NCBI RefSeq assembly: GCF_027270315.1
Contig: NZ_CP114413.1
Coordinates: forward strand, 4,898,001-4,962,000
Length of the DNA: 64,000 bases
Source: Streptomyces cinnabarinus
Lineage (GTDB): Bacteria > Actinomycetota > Actinomycetes > Streptomycetales > Streptomycetaceae
Direction: 5' to 3'
Position numbers and translations under genes: made by a program. This document shows positions 15,850-24,670 of this stretch, one piece after another. How positions within the stretch are numbered: position 1 is the first letter of the stretch; each line of letters begins with the position of its first letter. The notes under the pieces were generated by a model. It had not been told where the DNA came from. It saw nothing but the letters and a program-made list of their open reading frames with translations, and ran no database searches.

Positions 15850-18129
15850 TCAGCCCCGGCCGCCGCCGTTGCCGTTGCCGGTGTTCGTCTGGCCCTGGAA
15901 GAAGTCCTCCGGGATCGAGAACGTCGGGTCCGGTTCGGTCGTACCGCCATTCGTGCCGCCGTCGACCAGGCCGCCGATCAGACCGCCGTTGTTGTTGCCG
16001 TTGTTGCCGTTCTCATCGCCGTTGCCGTTGTCGTTGTCCTCGTCGTCGCGGTCCCGGTCGCCGGTGTCGCCGCGGGGGATGTCGACGAGGTTGAACTCGG
16101 GCGCCTCCCGGCCGTCCAGCGCGCCGGTCATCATGTCGCGCCAGATCGGGCCCGGCACCTGGCCACCGAAGACCTTCGCGTGCCAGATGCCGCCGATGGT
16201 GATGTTCTGCATCTTCCGCTTGTGCGCGGGGTCACCGACCCAGACGGCACCGGCCATGTTCGGGGTGTAGCCCACGAACCAGGCGGCGAACCGCTCGTCC
16301 GTCGTACCGGTCTTACCGGCGCTCGGCCGGCCGCCGAGGCCCGCCTGCTGACCCGTACCGTCCTCGACCACGCCCCGCAGCAGGGTGTTGACGGTGTCGG
16401 CGGTCTGCTCGGACATCGCACGCGAGCAGGTCGACTTCGGGACCTCCAGCGACTTGGACTTGCCGCCGACCCGCTGGCTGATCGACTCGATCGCGATCGG
16501 GGTGCAGTACATCCCGCGCGAGGCGAAGGTGGCGTAGCCGTTCGCCATGGTCAGCGGGGACATCTCCTGGGTGCCCAGGGCGATGGAGGGACCCTGGCCC
16601 ATCTTTCCGCCGTCCGCGCGCTCGACGCCCATCTTCGCGGCCATCTCGGTGACCGGGCAGGTGCCGATCTCGCTGATCATCTCGACGAAGTAGGTGTTGA
16701 CCGACTTCGCGGTCGCTTCCTTCATGTCGTAGGGGCCGACCTCGGACTCGTTCTCGTTGGTGAGCGAGACACCCTTCTCGTCCCAGGTGCCGTCACAGGT
16801 CGCGACCGGCGTCGGGTAGTCCATCTTGTACGGCGATCCGTAGACCTTGTTCGCCGCCATGCCGCCTTCGAGGGCCGCCGCGGCCACTATCGGCTTGAAC
16901 GTCGAACCGGGCTGGTAACCCGCGCCGCCGCCCATCGCCGCGTCGACCGAGAGGTTGATCTGGGTCTCGTTCTTGCCGAAGCCGTACGGGCGGGACTGGC
17001 CCATGGCCAGGATCTTGCCGGTGCCGGGCTCCACGATGGTCGCGGCGGTCGCCACGTCGTCGCTCTTGTTGACGTGGTCCTTGACCGACTGCTGGACCGA
17101 CTCCTGGGCCTGCGGGTCGAGGGTGGTCTTGATGGTCAGACCGCCCTGGTTCCAGATCTTGGCCCGGGCCTCCTTGGACTTGCCGAAGACCGGGTCGCTC
17201 AGGAAGGCCGCGCGGACGTAGTCGCAGAAGAAGCCCGAGCCCTTCACGGCGGTGATGCAGCCGTTCTTGGGCTTGCTGACCTTCAGGCCCAGCGGCTTCT
17301 TCTTGGCCTCGGCGGCCTCCGCCTGGGAGATGTCGCCGACGTCGGCCATGCGGTCGAGCACGGTGTTGCGCCGCTTGGTGGCCTCGGCCTCGTCGTTGAC
17401 GGGGTCGTAGCGCGAGGGCGACTGGACGATACCGGCGAGGAGCGCGGCCTCCTGGACCTTCAGGTTCTTCGCGGACTTGGAGAAGTAGCGCTGGGCCGCG
17501 GCCTCGACGCCGTACGCCTGCTGGCCGAAGAACGTGATGTTCAGGTAGTTCTCGAGGATCTTCTTCTTGCCCAGCTCCTCCTCGACCTGGATCGCGTACT
17601 TCAGTTCGCGGATCTTGCGGCCGAGGGTCTGCTGGGTGGCCTGGGCGACCTTCGTCGGGTCGTCGCCGGCCTCCTCCACGAAGACGTTCTTCACGTACTG
17701 CTGGGTGAGCGTGGAGGCGCCCTCGGCGACCCCGCCGCTCTGCGCGTTCTTGTTCAGCGCGCGCAGGACGCCCTTCAGGTCGACCGCGCCGTGCTCGTAG
17801 AAGCGGGCGTCCTCGATCGCGACGATCGCCTTCTGCAGGTACGGCGAGATGTCCTTGAGGTCCACCACCGTGCGGTCGCGTGAGTAGACCGTGGCGATCG
17901 TGCCGCCCTCGGCGTCGAGGATCGTGGTGCGCTGCGAGAGCGGTGGCGTCTTGAGGTTGGCGGGGAGCTCGTCGAAACTCTCGACCGAGCCCTTGGCGGC
18001 CAGCCCCAGCGCACCTACCGCGGGCAGCGCGATTCCCGCCAGCACTGCTCCAGCGAGCACACTGACACCGAGGAACTTGGCGGCCTGCTGCGTTGGCGAC
18101 AGACCACCGCCCGAGCGCTTCTTTGGCAT
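15850..18129 (-). CDS. Class A penicillin-binding protein (transglycosylase-transpeptidase)
   Basis: A 759-residue bifunctional cell-wall synthase. A cytoplasmic N-terminus and one membrane anchor (FLGVSVLAGAVLAGIALPAVGALG, residues ~19-42) lead into a GT51 transglycosylase domain (EDARFYEHGAVDLKG with catalytic Glu; RKIRELKYAIQVE; GQQAYGVEAAAQRYFSK). The transpeptidase domain has STFK (GYQPGSTFKPIV), SVN (TAKSVNTYF) and KTG (AGKTGTTDE). The C-terminal ~60 residues are an acidic, Asn/Gly-rich low-complexity tail (DNDNGNGDENGNNGN), presumably extracytoplasmic. It is divergent from wblA, an arrangement I recall as conserved in streptomycetes. Confidence 0.93.
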   Translation of the reverse strand: MPKKRSGGGLSPTQQAAKFLGVSVLAGAVLAGIALPAVGALGLAAKGSVESFDELPANLKTPPLSQRTTILDAEGGTIATVYSRDRTVVDLKDISPYLQKAIVAIEDARFYEHGAVDLKGVLRALNKNAQSGGVAEGASTLTQQYVKNVFVEEAGDDPTKVAQATQQTLGRKIRELKYAIQVEEELGKKKILENYLNITFFGQQAYGVEAAAQRYFSKSAKNLKVQEAALLAGIVQSPSRYDPVNDEAEATKRRNTVLDRMADVGDISQAEAAEAKKKPLGLKVSKPKNGCITAVKGSGFFCDYVRAAFLSDPVFGKSKEARAKIWNQGGLTIKTTLDPQAQESVQQSVKDHVNKSDDVATAATIVEPGTGKILAMGQSRPYGFGKNETQINLSVDAAMGGGAGYQPGSTFKPIVAAAALEGGMAANKVYGSPYKMDYPTPVATCDGTWDEKGVSLTNENESEVGPYDMKEATAKSVNTYFVEMISEIGTCPVTEMAAKMGVERADGGKMGQGPSIALGTQEMSPLTMANGYATFASRGMYCTPIAIESISQRVGGKSKSLEVPKSTCSRAMSEQTADTVNTLLRGVVEDGTGQQAGLGGRPSAGKTGTTDERFAAWFVGYTPNMAGAVWVGDPAHKRKMQNITIGGIWHAKVFGGQVPGPIWRDMMTGALDGREAPEFNLVDIPRGDTGDRDRDDEDNDNGNGDENGNNGNNNGGLIGGLVDGGTNGGTTEPDPTFSIPEDFFQGQTNTGNGNGGGRG

Positions 18130-18162
18130 GGGGGCAGCCTACGTTCTCATTCGCCGGACACG

Positions 18163-18192
18163 CGTATATGCCTTGGCCTAAGCTGCTCTCAA
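18163..18192 (-). promoter_or_regulatory. Candidate promoter of the PBP gene
   Basis: On the minus strand TTGAGA (18192-18187) and TATACG (18168-18163) are 18 nt apart. Transcription would begin ~25 nt before the ATG. Confidence 0.4.
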
Positions 18193-18211
18193 CTGTCACA
18201 GCAGTAGGGCT

Positions 18212-18225
18212 ACGTATCAATACGT
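18212..18225. repeat. Perfect inverted repeat, possible operator between PBP gene and wblA
   Basis: ACGTAT-CA-ATACGT lies ~20 nt upstream of the proposed PBP -35 element. Confidence 0.45.
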
Positions 18226-18536
18226 CCGGCGACCCCGAATCGTTCCGGTCGGCCATCACATTTTTGATGGGCGCGTGTCCGAATCCGCCTTGTGTGTCAC
18301 CTGGCGCCCGTTGTGACTCAACTGAACTGTCCCGCTTTGCCGGGATGATCACGCATGTCACCAGCTCACTCCCCCGGGTGATCTGCCGCTTACCCATAGT
18401 CCGTTCGGGCCATTCAAGATTGGGCCCGCTGGGGGTGTTGCGCTGTGCCCACCTTCCGTAACGTCCTCAACTGGCGGCGGTGAATATGCCGCTGCCGCCG
18501 TGGGGGAGCCTCGATTCGGGAGAGGACGGCGCCGGT
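18226..18536 (+). promoter_or_regulatory. Long wblA upstream region
   Basis: The 407 nt between the PBP and wblA starts contain no credible gene. A CATAGT at 18395-18400 is the only -10-like hexamer that I can point to, and it has no clear -35. The length is typical of a developmental gene with several regulator sites, but none could be assigned. Confidence 0.3.
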
Positions 18537-18875
18537 ATGGGCTGGGTAACCGACTGGAGTGCGCAGGCGGCCTGCCGCACTACCGATCCGGATGAACTGT
18601 TCGTTCAGGGAGCAGCGCAGAACAGGGCCAAGGCGGTGTGCACCGGATGTCCGGTACGCACGGAATGTCTGGCTGATGCGCTCGACAACCGCGTCGAGTT
18701 CGGCGTATGGGGAGGAATGACCGAGCGGGAGCGCCGCGCACTGCTGCGCAGGCGGCCCACCGTCACCTCATGGCGTCGGCTGCTGGAGACGGCTCGTACC
18801 GAGTACGAGCGCGGGGCGGGCCTGCTGCCCCTCGACGACGATGAGGTGTACGAGAACTACGCGGCGGTGAGCTGA
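18537..18875 (+). CDS. wblA: WhiB-family iron-sulfur regulator WblA
   Basis: A 112-residue WhiB-like protein. Four cysteines (13, 35, 38, 44) would bind a [4Fe-4S] cluster, the GVWGG turn is at 56-60, and a basic C-terminal helix (RERRALLRRRPTV) binds DNA. The sequence is that of WblA, a global regulator that in Streptomyces promotes sporulation and represses antibiotic production, acting with the principal sigma factor; this role is family knowledge. The ATG at 18537 gives the typical 112-residue length and has GGAGAGGA upstream; an in-frame GTG at 18480 would add 19 residues. Downstream, a short CCCC/GGGG hairpin at ~18882-18895 may end transcription. Confidence 0.93.
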   Translation: MGWVTDWSAQAACRTTDPDELFVQGAAQNRAKAVCTGCPVRTECLADALDNRVEFGVWGGMTERERRALLRRRPTVTSWRRLLETARTEYERGAGLLPLDDDEVYENYAAVS

Positions 18876-18911
18876 AAGCTCCCCGCCGGCAGGGGGTATC
18901 CGTCGGACGGC

Positions 18912-20297
18912 TCAGGCCCCGGGAGTGGGCAGCTCCGGGCGGCCGGTCGCCAGGCGGTTTCCGATGTCCCGCAGGCCCACCAGGTCATGCACATCGCCGG
19001 GCAGCGCGGCCACTTCGGCCACCGCCACCTCGGGGTGGAGCGCGGTGAAGCGGTCACGCGTGCGCTGCTCGCGGGAGAGCAGCTGCATACGGTCCGCGTG
19101 CAGCCTCAACAGGCCTGCGGTGAGCTGGTCGACCGGGTGTGCCGGGGCCGGGTCCATGGCGGCGGGGGAGCCTTCCTCGGCGGCCTCGGGTGCGGTCTTG
19201 GCTGCGGGCCCGGATGCGGGTCCGCGTGCGGGCTCTGATGCGGACTCGGATGCGGGAGATTCTGAACTGCCGTACGTGTCGGGAGAGTTACGAAGTCCAG
19301 CTTTCCCGCCCTCCTGATCGACAATGCGGGACTCCTCAAGATTTTCCGCGGCGGCGAGCGCCCGCTCGGCCGAGAGCCGGTCGGCGCCGCTGCCGTGGAC
19401 CCGGTTGAGGACCAGGCCCGCGAGCGGCATGTCCTCGGCGGCCAGCCGCTCCACGAAGTACGCGGCCTCGCGCAGCGCGTCCCGCTCCGGCGCCGCGACC
19501 ACCAGGAACGCCGTCCCGGGCGCCTGGAGCAGCTTGTACGTCGCGTCCGCGCGGGTACGGAAGCCGCCGAACATCGAGTCCATCGCGGCCACGAACGTCT
19601 GGACGTCCTTCAGCAGTTGACCGCCGAGCAGCTTGCCGAGCGCGCCGGTCATCATCGACATCCCGACGTTCAGGAACTTCATCCCGGCCCGGCCGCCGAC
19701 CTTCGCGGGGGCCAGGAGCACCCGGATCAGCTTGCCGTCGAGGAACGAGCCGAGCCGCTTGGGCGCGTCGAGGAAGTCCAGTGCGGAGCGGGAGGGCGGG
19801 GTGTCGACGATGATCAGGTCCCACTCGTCCCTCGCCCGCAACTGCCCCAGCTTCTCCATCGCCATGTACTCCTGCGTGCCCGCGAAGCCCGCCGAGAGCG
19901 ACTGGTAGAAGGGGTTGCCCAGGATCGCGGCGGCCCGCTCGGGGTCCGCGTGCGCCTCGACGATCTCGTCGAAGGTGCGCTTCATGTCGAGCATCATCGC
20001 GTGCAGTTCGCCGGCCCCCTCGACGCCCTTCACCCGGCGCGGGGTGTTGTCCAGGGAGTCGATGCCCATGGACTGGGCGAGCCTGCGCGCGGGGTCGATG
20101 GTGAGCACCACCACCTTCCGGCCGCGCTCGGCGGCGCGCAGCCCGAGCGCCGCCGCGGTGGTCGTCTTGCCGACGCCGCCGGAGCCGCAGCACACGATGA
20201 TCCGTGTCTGCGGATCGTCCAGCAGCGGATCGACGTCGAGCCCCCGCGCGGGGGAGAGGTGATGAGGGGCGTGCGGCTGGTGGGCGTCCGGGCTCAT
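18912..20297 (-). CDS. ArsA/Get3-like ATPase (second of a pair)
   Basis: A 461-residue anion-transporting-ATPase-like protein. It has a deviant Walker A GSGGVGKTTT near residue 40, switch I/II regions (TIDPARRLAQSMG; IIVDTPPSRSALDFLD), and a C-terminal extension with an Ala/Glu/Pro/Ser low-complexity insert (19170-19290) that is not part of the core fold. ArsA-like proteins lacking the arsenite cysteines occur in pairs next to wblA in actinomycetes; their physiological role is not known, and here no arsenite ligands are evident. The ATG overlaps the stop of the upstream ArsA gene (ATGA), so they are coupled. It converges on wblA. Confidence 0.88.
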   Translation of the reverse strand: MSPDAHQPHAPHHLSPARGLDVDPLLDDPQTRIIVCCGSGGVGKTTTAAALGLRAAERGRKVVVLTIDPARRLAQSMGIDSLDNTPRRVKGVEGAGELHAMMLDMKRTFDEIVEAHADPERAAAILGNPFYQSLSAGFAGTQEYMAMEKLGQLRARDEWDLIIVDTPPSRSALDFLDAPKRLGSFLDGKLIRVLLAPAKVGGRAGMKFLNVGMSMMTGALGKLLGGQLLKDVQTFVAAMDSMFGGFRTRADATYKLLQAPGTAFLVVAAPERDALREAAYFVERLAAEDMPLAGLVLNRVHGSGADRLSAERALAAAENLEESRIVDQEGGKAGLRNSPDTYGSSESPASESASEPARGPASGPAAKTAPEAAEEGSPAAMDPAPAHPVDQLTAGLLRLHADRMQLLSREQRTRDRFTALHPEVAVAEVAALPGDVHDLVGLRDIGNRLATGRPELPTPGA

Positions 20298-21271
20298 GTC
20301 ATTCCCTGCTCTCGCAGCTCGGTGGCCAGTTCGTACAGCCCTGCCAGGTCCATTCCCTCGGTGAGCAGCGGCAGTTCGTGCAGCGGCAGGCCCAACTCGG
20401 TCAGGACGGCCCGTTGCTCGTGCTCCAGCGCGTACCGCTCGGCGTACTCCTCCGCCTGCTGGAGCAGCGGGTCCACCAGCCGCTCCGCGTGCCCGCCGCG
20501 CCGCGCGCCACCGAGGCCGGCCGCCGACAGGGACTGCGCGAGGGCCGTACGCGGTGTGGCCCGTACGAGTTCCAGCCCGGCCGCGTCCAACACCTGGGGG
20601 CGCACCATGTTCACGATGACCCGGCCCACCGGCAGCCGGGCCGCGCGGAGTTCGGCGATCCCGTCCGCGGTCTCCTGGACCGGCATCTCCTCCAGCAGCG
20701 TCACCAGATGCACGGCCGTCTCGCGGGACTTCAGCACCCGCATCACGGCCTGCGCCTGGTTGTGTATCGGGCCGATCCTGGCGAGTCCCGCGACCTCGTC
20801 GTTGACGTTCAGGAAGCGGGTGACGCGGCCGGTGGGCGGAGCGTCCATGACGACGTAGTCGTACACGAACCGTCCGCTCTTGTCCTTCCGCCGTACGGCC
20901 TCGCACGCCTTGCCGGTCAGCAGGACGTCTCTGAGGCCCGGCGCGACGGTGGTGGCGAAGTCGATGGCGCCGAGCTTTTTCAGGGCCCGGCCCGCACCGC
21001 CCATCTTGTAGAACATCTGGAGGTAGTCCAGCAGGGCCAGTTCGGGGTCGATGGCCAGCGCGTACACCTCCCCGCCCCCCGGCGCGACGGCGATCTTCCG
21101 CTCCTCGTACGGGAGCGCCTCCGCCTCGAAGAGCTGTGCGATGCCCTGCCTGCCCTCCACCTCGACGAGAAGCGCGCGCTTCCCCTCGGTGGCGAGGGCG
21201 AGCGCGAGCGCGGCGGCGACCGTGGTCTTTCCGGTCCCGCCCTTGCCGCTGACGACCTGAAGCCTGCTCAC
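20294..21271 (-). CDS. ArsA/Get3-like ATPase (first of a pair)
   Basis: A 325-residue P-loop ATPase: GKGGTGKTTVAAAL (residues ~9-22), VEVEGRQGIAQLFE switch region and YVVMDAPPTGRVTRFL. It is probably a heteromeric partner of the next gene, with which it is translationally coupled. The GTG at 21271 has no ribosome binding site; TAGGCT 7 nt upstream implies a leaderless mRNA. Function beyond ATP binding cannot be inferred. Confidence 0.88.
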   Translation of the reverse strand: MSRLQVVSGKGGTGKTTVAAALALALATEGKRALLVEVEGRQGIAQLFEAEALPYEERKIAVAPGGGEVYALAIDPELALLDYLQMFYKMGGAGRALKKLGAIDFATTVAPGLRDVLLTGKACEAVRRKDKSGRFVYDYVVMDAPPTGRVTRFLNVNDEVAGLARIGPIHNQAQAVMRVLKSRETAVHLVTLLEEMPVQETADGIAELRAARLPVGRVIVNMVRPQVLDAAGLELVRATPRTALAQSLSAAGLGGARRGGHAERLVDPLLQQAEEYAERYALEHEQRAVLTELGLPLHELPLLTEGMDLAGLYELATELREQGMT

Positions 21272-21278
21272 GTATTCG

Positions 21279-21284
21279 AGCCTA
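21279..21284 (-). promoter_or_regulatory. Putative -10 element for the leaderless arsA-like operon
   Basis: TAGGCT (minus strand) ends 7 nt before the GTG at 21271. Confidence 0.55.
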
Positions 21285-21314
21285 ACCAGTCGGCCGCCGG
21301 ATCACGCCGGAGGC

Positions 21315-21323
21315 TGTGGACAA
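21315..21323 (-). promoter_or_regulatory. Perfect DnaA box
   Basis: TTGTCCACA on the minus strand, in the divergent region between the arsA-like pair and the DUF4177 gene. It is one of three perfect copies in the window. Confidence 0.5.
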
Positions 21324-21375
21324 CGTCCGCGTGAGCGCCGGTACGGCTGCGCGCGAGCGCCCGTACGGCAGGGGC

Positions 21376-21381
21376 TAAAGT
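21376..21381 (+). promoter_or_regulatory. Putative -10 element for the leaderless DUF4177-RidA transcript
   Basis: TAAAGT ends 7 nt before the ATG at 21389. Confidence 0.55.
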
Positions 21382-21388
21382 CGGCCGC

Positions 21389-21550
21389 ATGACCAAGTGG
21401 GAATACGCAACCGTGCCGCTGCTCGTCCACGCCACGAAGCAGATTCTGGACACCTGGGGCGAGGACGGCTGGGAGCTCGTCCAGGTCGTGCCCGGGCCGA
21501 ACAACCCCGAGCAGCTGGTGGCCTACCTGAAGCGGGAGAAGCAGGCGTGA
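21389..21550 (+). CDS. DUF4177-like small protein
   Basis: A 53-residue protein (MTKWEYATVPLLVH...KREKQA). The WEYATVPL opening and the GEDGWELVQVVP centre match the DUF4177 family of small beta-rich proteins of unknown function. It overlaps the RidA gene by GTGA, so the two are coupled. No ribosome binding site precedes the ATG; a leaderless mRNA is likely. Confidence 0.8.
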   Translation: MTKWEYATVPLLVHATKQILDTWGEDGWELVQVVPGPNNPEQLVAYLKREKQA

Positions 21551-22014
21551 GCGCGGTCGAGGCCAAGCTGGCCGAACTGGGGCTGACGCTGCCCGCCGTG
21601 GCGGCGCCGCTGGCCGCGTACCAGCCTGCCGTGCAGTCCGGCGTGTACGTGTACACGTCCGGTCAGCTTCCCATGGTGGAGGGCAAGCTCGCGGTCACCG
21701 GCAAGGTCGGGGCCGAGGTCACGGCGGAGGAGGCCAAGGACCTCGCCCGTATCTGCGCCCTCAACGCCCTCGCCGCGGTCAAGTCGGTCGCGGGCGACCT
21801 GGACCGGATCGCGCGCGTGGTGAAGGTCGTGGGCTTCGTGGCCTCCGCGTCCGACTTCACCGGCCAGCCGGGCGTGATCAACGGCGCGAGCGAGCTGCTG
21901 GGCCAGGTCCTGGGCGACAAGGGCGTCCACGCGCGGAGCGCGGTGGGGGTCACGGTGCTGCCGCTGGACGCCCCGGTCGAGGTCGAGGTCCAGGTGGAGC
22001 TGGTCGGGGCCTGA
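21547..22014 (+). CDS. RidA family protein
   Basis: A 155-residue member of the RidA/YjgF/UK114 family, which hydrolyses reactive enamine/imine intermediates from amino-acid catabolism. Visible family features are YVYTSGQLPMVEGKL, the ARICALNALAAVKSVAGDLDRIARVVKVVGFVAS block and the closing VEVEVQVELV strand. The usual catalytic arginine region reads SAVGVTVLPLDAPVEVE, with Arg earlier in HARSAVGV. The GTG start overlaps the DUF4177 stop, so translation is coupled. It is cytosolic and probably trimeric, by family. Confidence 0.9.
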   Translation: MSAVEAKLAELGLTLPAVAAPLAAYQPAVQSGVYVYTSGQLPMVEGKLAVTGKVGAEVTAEEAKDLARICALNALAAVKSVAGDLDRIARVVKVVGFVASASDFTGQPGVINGASELLGQVLGDKGVHARSAVGVTVLPLDAPVEVEVQVELVGA

Positions 22015-22115
22015 CGCCCGGCGCCCGCGCGGGTGGGCGCGGCGGAACGCGCGGGACCGTCCCGCGGCGCCCTCACCTGCACCGGGCACCCCTCGAACAT
22101 CCGCGCGCACCGAGA

Positions 22116-22121
22116 TAGCCT
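22116..22121 (+). promoter_or_regulatory. Putative -10 element for the leaderless NUDIX-MBL operon
   Basis: TAGCCT ends 6 nt before the ATG at 22128. Confidence 0.55.
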
Positions 22122-22127
22122 CCGCAC

Positions 22128-23006
22128 ATGGCGAACGGTCAGTGGTATCCCCCGGAGTGGCCCGACCGCATTCGTGCGCTTGCGGAAGGGACCCTCACGC
22201 CGGTGTCCCCCAAGCGTGCCGCCACGGTCATGCTGCTCAAGGACACCGGCGGCGGGACGGCCGTCCACATGCTGCGCAGACGCGCCTCCATGGCCTTCGC
22301 GGGCGGGGCGTACGCCTATCCCGGCGGCGGCGTGGACCCCCGGGACGACGATCTTCACGTCCGCTGGGCCGGGCCCACGCGCGCGTGGTGGGCCGAGCGG
22401 CTCGGGGTCGACGAGACCGGCGCCCAGGCGATCGTCTGCGCCGCCGTGCGGGAGACGTACGAGGAGGCGGGTGTCCTGCTCGCCGGTCCGACCCCCGAGT
22501 CCGTGGTCGGTGACACCACCGGCGCCGAATGGGAGGCCGACCGCGCCGCCCTGGTCGCCCGGGACCTCTCCTTCGCCGAGTTCCTCGACCGCCGCGGGCT
22601 CGTCCTGCGCTCCGACCTGCTCGGCGCCTGGACGCGCTGGATCACCCCGGAGTTCGAGGCCCGCCGCTACGACACCTGGTTCTTCGTCGCCGCCCTCCCC
22701 GAGGGCCAGCGCACGCGCAACGCGTCCACGGAGGCCGACCGCACGGTGTGGACCGCACCCGGCGAGGCGGCCACGTCGTACGACAAGGGCGAGCTGCTGA
22801 TGATGCCGCCCACCATCGCCACCCTGCGCCAGTTGATCCCGTACGGCACCCCCGCCGAGGCGCTCTCCGCCGCCCCCGCGCGGGACATGACGCCGGTCAT
22901 CGCGCGGGCGCGTCTGGAGGGCGGCGAGATCGTGCTGTCCTGGCCGGGGCACGACGAGTTCACCAAGCACATCCCGACCACGCCGACCGGTGGAGCCCCC
23001 GCATGA
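22128..23006 (+). CDS. NUDIX hydrolase
   Basis: A 292-residue protein. The NUDIX box is spread around GGGVDPRDDD ... AIVCAAVRETYEEAGVLL (residues ~65-125), with a long insertion between the GG and the REx2EExG helix, as in NUDT19/RNase-like hydrolases that cleave CoA or nucleoside diphosphate derivatives. Substrate is not determinable. It is the first gene of a two-gene unit with the MBL-fold hydrolase (ATGA overlap) and is probably leaderless. Confidence 0.87.
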   Translation: MANGQWYPPEWPDRIRALAEGTLTPVSPKRAATVMLLKDTGGGTAVHMLRRRASMAFAGGAYAYPGGGVDPRDDDLHVRWAGPTRAWWAERLGVDETGAQAIVCAAVRETYEEAGVLLAGPTPESVVGDTTGAEWEADRAALVARDLSFAEFLDRRGLVLRSDLLGAWTRWITPEFEARRYDTWFFVAALPEGQRTRNASTEADRTVWTAPGEAATSYDKGELLMMPPTIATLRQLIPYGTPAEALSAAPARDMTPVIARARLEGGEIVLSWPGHDEFTKHIPTTPTGGAPA

Positions 23007-23833
23007 CGGACGCCAGCACTCTTCCCGGGCAGCCGCGGGGCGGGGTTCTCTCGGGCCCCGCCACCGCGCGGGCCGTGAACGTCCTCGCGCCCAACGCCTC
23101 CGCGATGACCCTGGACGGCACCAACACCTGGATCCTGTCCGAGCCGGACTCCGAGCTCGCCGTCGTGGTCGACCCCGGTCCGCTGGACGACGGGCACCTG
23201 CGGCACGTCGTCGACACCGCCGCGCAGGCCGGCAAGCGCGTCGCCCTCACCCTGCTGACGCACGGCCACCCCGACCACGCCGAGGGCGCCGCCCGCTTCG
23301 CCGGCCTCACCGGCACCAAGGTGCGCGCCCTGGACCCGGCCCTGCGCCTCGGCGACGAGGGCCTGGGCGCCGGGGACGTGGTGCGGGTGGGCGGCCTGGA
23401 ACTGCTGGTCGTGCCCACGCCGGGGCACACCGCCGACTCGCTGTGCTTCCATCTCCCGGCCGACCGGGCCGTCCTGACCGGCGACACCGTCCTGGGGCGC
23501 GGAACGACCGTCGTGGCGCATCCTGACGGCCGTCTCGGCGACTATCTCGACTCGCTGCGGCGGCTGCGCTCGCTCACCGTCGACGACGGCGTCCACACGG
23601 TCCTTCCCGGGCACGGGCCGGTCCTCGACGACGCCCAGGGCGCGGTCGAGTTCTACCTCGCCCACCGCGCCCACCGCCTCGCCCAGATCGAGACGGCGGT
23701 CGAGGACGGCCACCGGACGCCCGCAGAGGTCGTGGCGCACGTGTACGCGGACGTGGACCGCTCACTGTGGCCGGCCGCGGAGCTGTCGGTGCGGGCACAG
23801 CTGGAGTACCTGAGCGAGCACGGGCTGATCTAG
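23003..23833 (+). CDS. MBL-fold metallohydrolase
   Basis: A 276-residue beta-lactamase-fold hydrolase with THGHPDHAEG (HxHxDH metal motif), PTPGHTADS, LTGDTVLGRG and PGHGPVLDD, which together bind two zinc ions. The C-terminal ~60 residues form the helical extension of LACTB2-like enzymes, which act on RNA or thioesters; the activity here is unknown. The ATG overlaps the NUDIX stop, so they are coupled. A strong hairpin follows. Confidence 0.9.
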   Translation: MTDASTLPGQPRGGVLSGPATARAVNVLAPNASAMTLDGTNTWILSEPDSELAVVVDPGPLDDGHLRHVVDTAAQAGKRVALTLLTHGHPDHAEGAARFAGLTGTKVRALDPALRLGDEGLGAGDVVRVGGLELLVVPTPGHTADSLCFHLPADRAVLTGDTVLGRGTTVVAHPDGRLGDYLDSLRRLRSLTVDDGVHTVLPGHGPVLDDAQGAVEFYLAHRAHRLAQIETAVEDGHRTPAEVVAHVYADVDRSLWPAAELSVRAQLEYLSEHGLI

Positions 23834-23909
23834 CCGGGACGCGGCGCCTTCACTCCGTGCACGCGCGCGCACTCCTCGGCGCGCGGCCCCCAGGGGCCGG
23901 TCACGCGAA

Positions 23910-23940
23910 CGGGGCCCGCCTCACGAGGAGACGGGCCCCG
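23910..23940. terminator. Bidirectional terminator hairpin
   Basis: CGGGGCCCG (23910-23918) and CGGGCCCCG (23932-23940) pair perfectly, between the convergent MBL and crp genes. Confidence 0.85.
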
Positions 23941-23969
23941 AAACAGCCGTACCCGGCGAAGACCGAGCG

Positions 23970-24644
23970 TCAGCGGGACCGCTTGGCGAGGCGCTCCACG
24001 TCCAGCAGGATCACCGCGCGGGCCTCCAGGCGGAGCCAGCCGCGCTGGGCGAAGTCGGCGAGGGCCTTGTTGACCGTCTCGCGGGACGCGCCGACCAGCT
24101 GGGCCAGCTCCTCCTGCGTGAGGTCGTGGACGACGTGGATGCCCTCCTCGGACTGCACGCCGAAGCGGCGCGAGAGGTCCAGCAGCGCGCGGGCGACACG
24201 GCCGGGGACGTCCGAGAAGACCAGGTCGGACATGGCGTCGTTGGTGCGGCGCAGCCGGCGGGCGACGGCGCGCAGCAGCGCGGTGGCCACCTCGGGGCGG
24301 GCGTTCAGCCAGGGCTGGAGGTCGCCGTGGCCGAGGCCCAGCAGCTTGACCTCGGTCAGCGCGGTGGCGGTCGCCGTACGCGGGCCCGGGTCGAACAGCG
24401 ACAGCTCGCCGATCAGCTCACCGGGGCCGACGACGGCGAGCATGTTCTCGCGGCCGTCGGGGGAGGTGCGGTGCAGCTTGACCTTGCCCTCGGTGACGAC
24501 ATAGAGCCGGTCACCGGGGTCGCCCTCGTGGAACAGGGAGTCACCGCGCGCGAGGGTCACCTCACTCATGGAGGCGCGGAGCTCCGCGGACTGCTCGTCA
24601 TCGAGCGCCGCGAAGAGCGGGTTGCGCCGCAGAACGTCGTCCAC
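23970..24644 (-). CDS. crp: Crp/Fnr family cyclic-nucleotide regulator Crp
   Basis: A 224-residue regulator. The cNMP-binding domain (residues ~8-120) contains GELIGELSLFDPGPRTATA, with the Glu and Arg that hold the cAMP phosphate. A dimer helix leads to a winged HTH (TQEELAQLVGASRETVNKALADFAQRGWL). In S. coelicolor the orthologue is needed for germination and regulates antibiotic clusters (family knowledge). The GTG at 24644 was chosen because AAGGAGAG lies upstream and the length is exactly that of the orthologue; an ATG at 24761 would read through the promoter. The 5' region has two related hairpins and a Crp-like palindrome, suggesting autoregulation. Confidence 0.92.
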   Translation of the reverse strand: MDDVLRRNPLFAALDDEQSAELRASMSEVTLARGDSLFHEGDPGDRLYVVTEGKVKLHRTSPDGRENMLAVVGPGELIGELSLFDPGPRTATATALTEVKLLGLGHGDLQPWLNARPEVATALLRAVARRLRRTNDAMSDLVFSDVPGRVARALLDLSRRFGVQSEEGIHVVHDLTQEELAQLVGASRETVNKALADFAQRGWLRLEARAVILLDVERLAKRSR

Positions 24645-24670
24645 GAGTTCTCTCCTTGTCGACCTGCTCA

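Noticed and set aside
15799..17883. 694-codon plus-strand frame opposite the PBP gene
   Set aside because: Antisense shadow of a motif-complete class A PBP.
18912..21271. Arsenic resistance operon based on two ArsA-like genes
   Set aside because: No arsR, arsB or arsC is present and the arsenite-binding cysteines are not evident; the pair belongs to the wblA neighbourhood.
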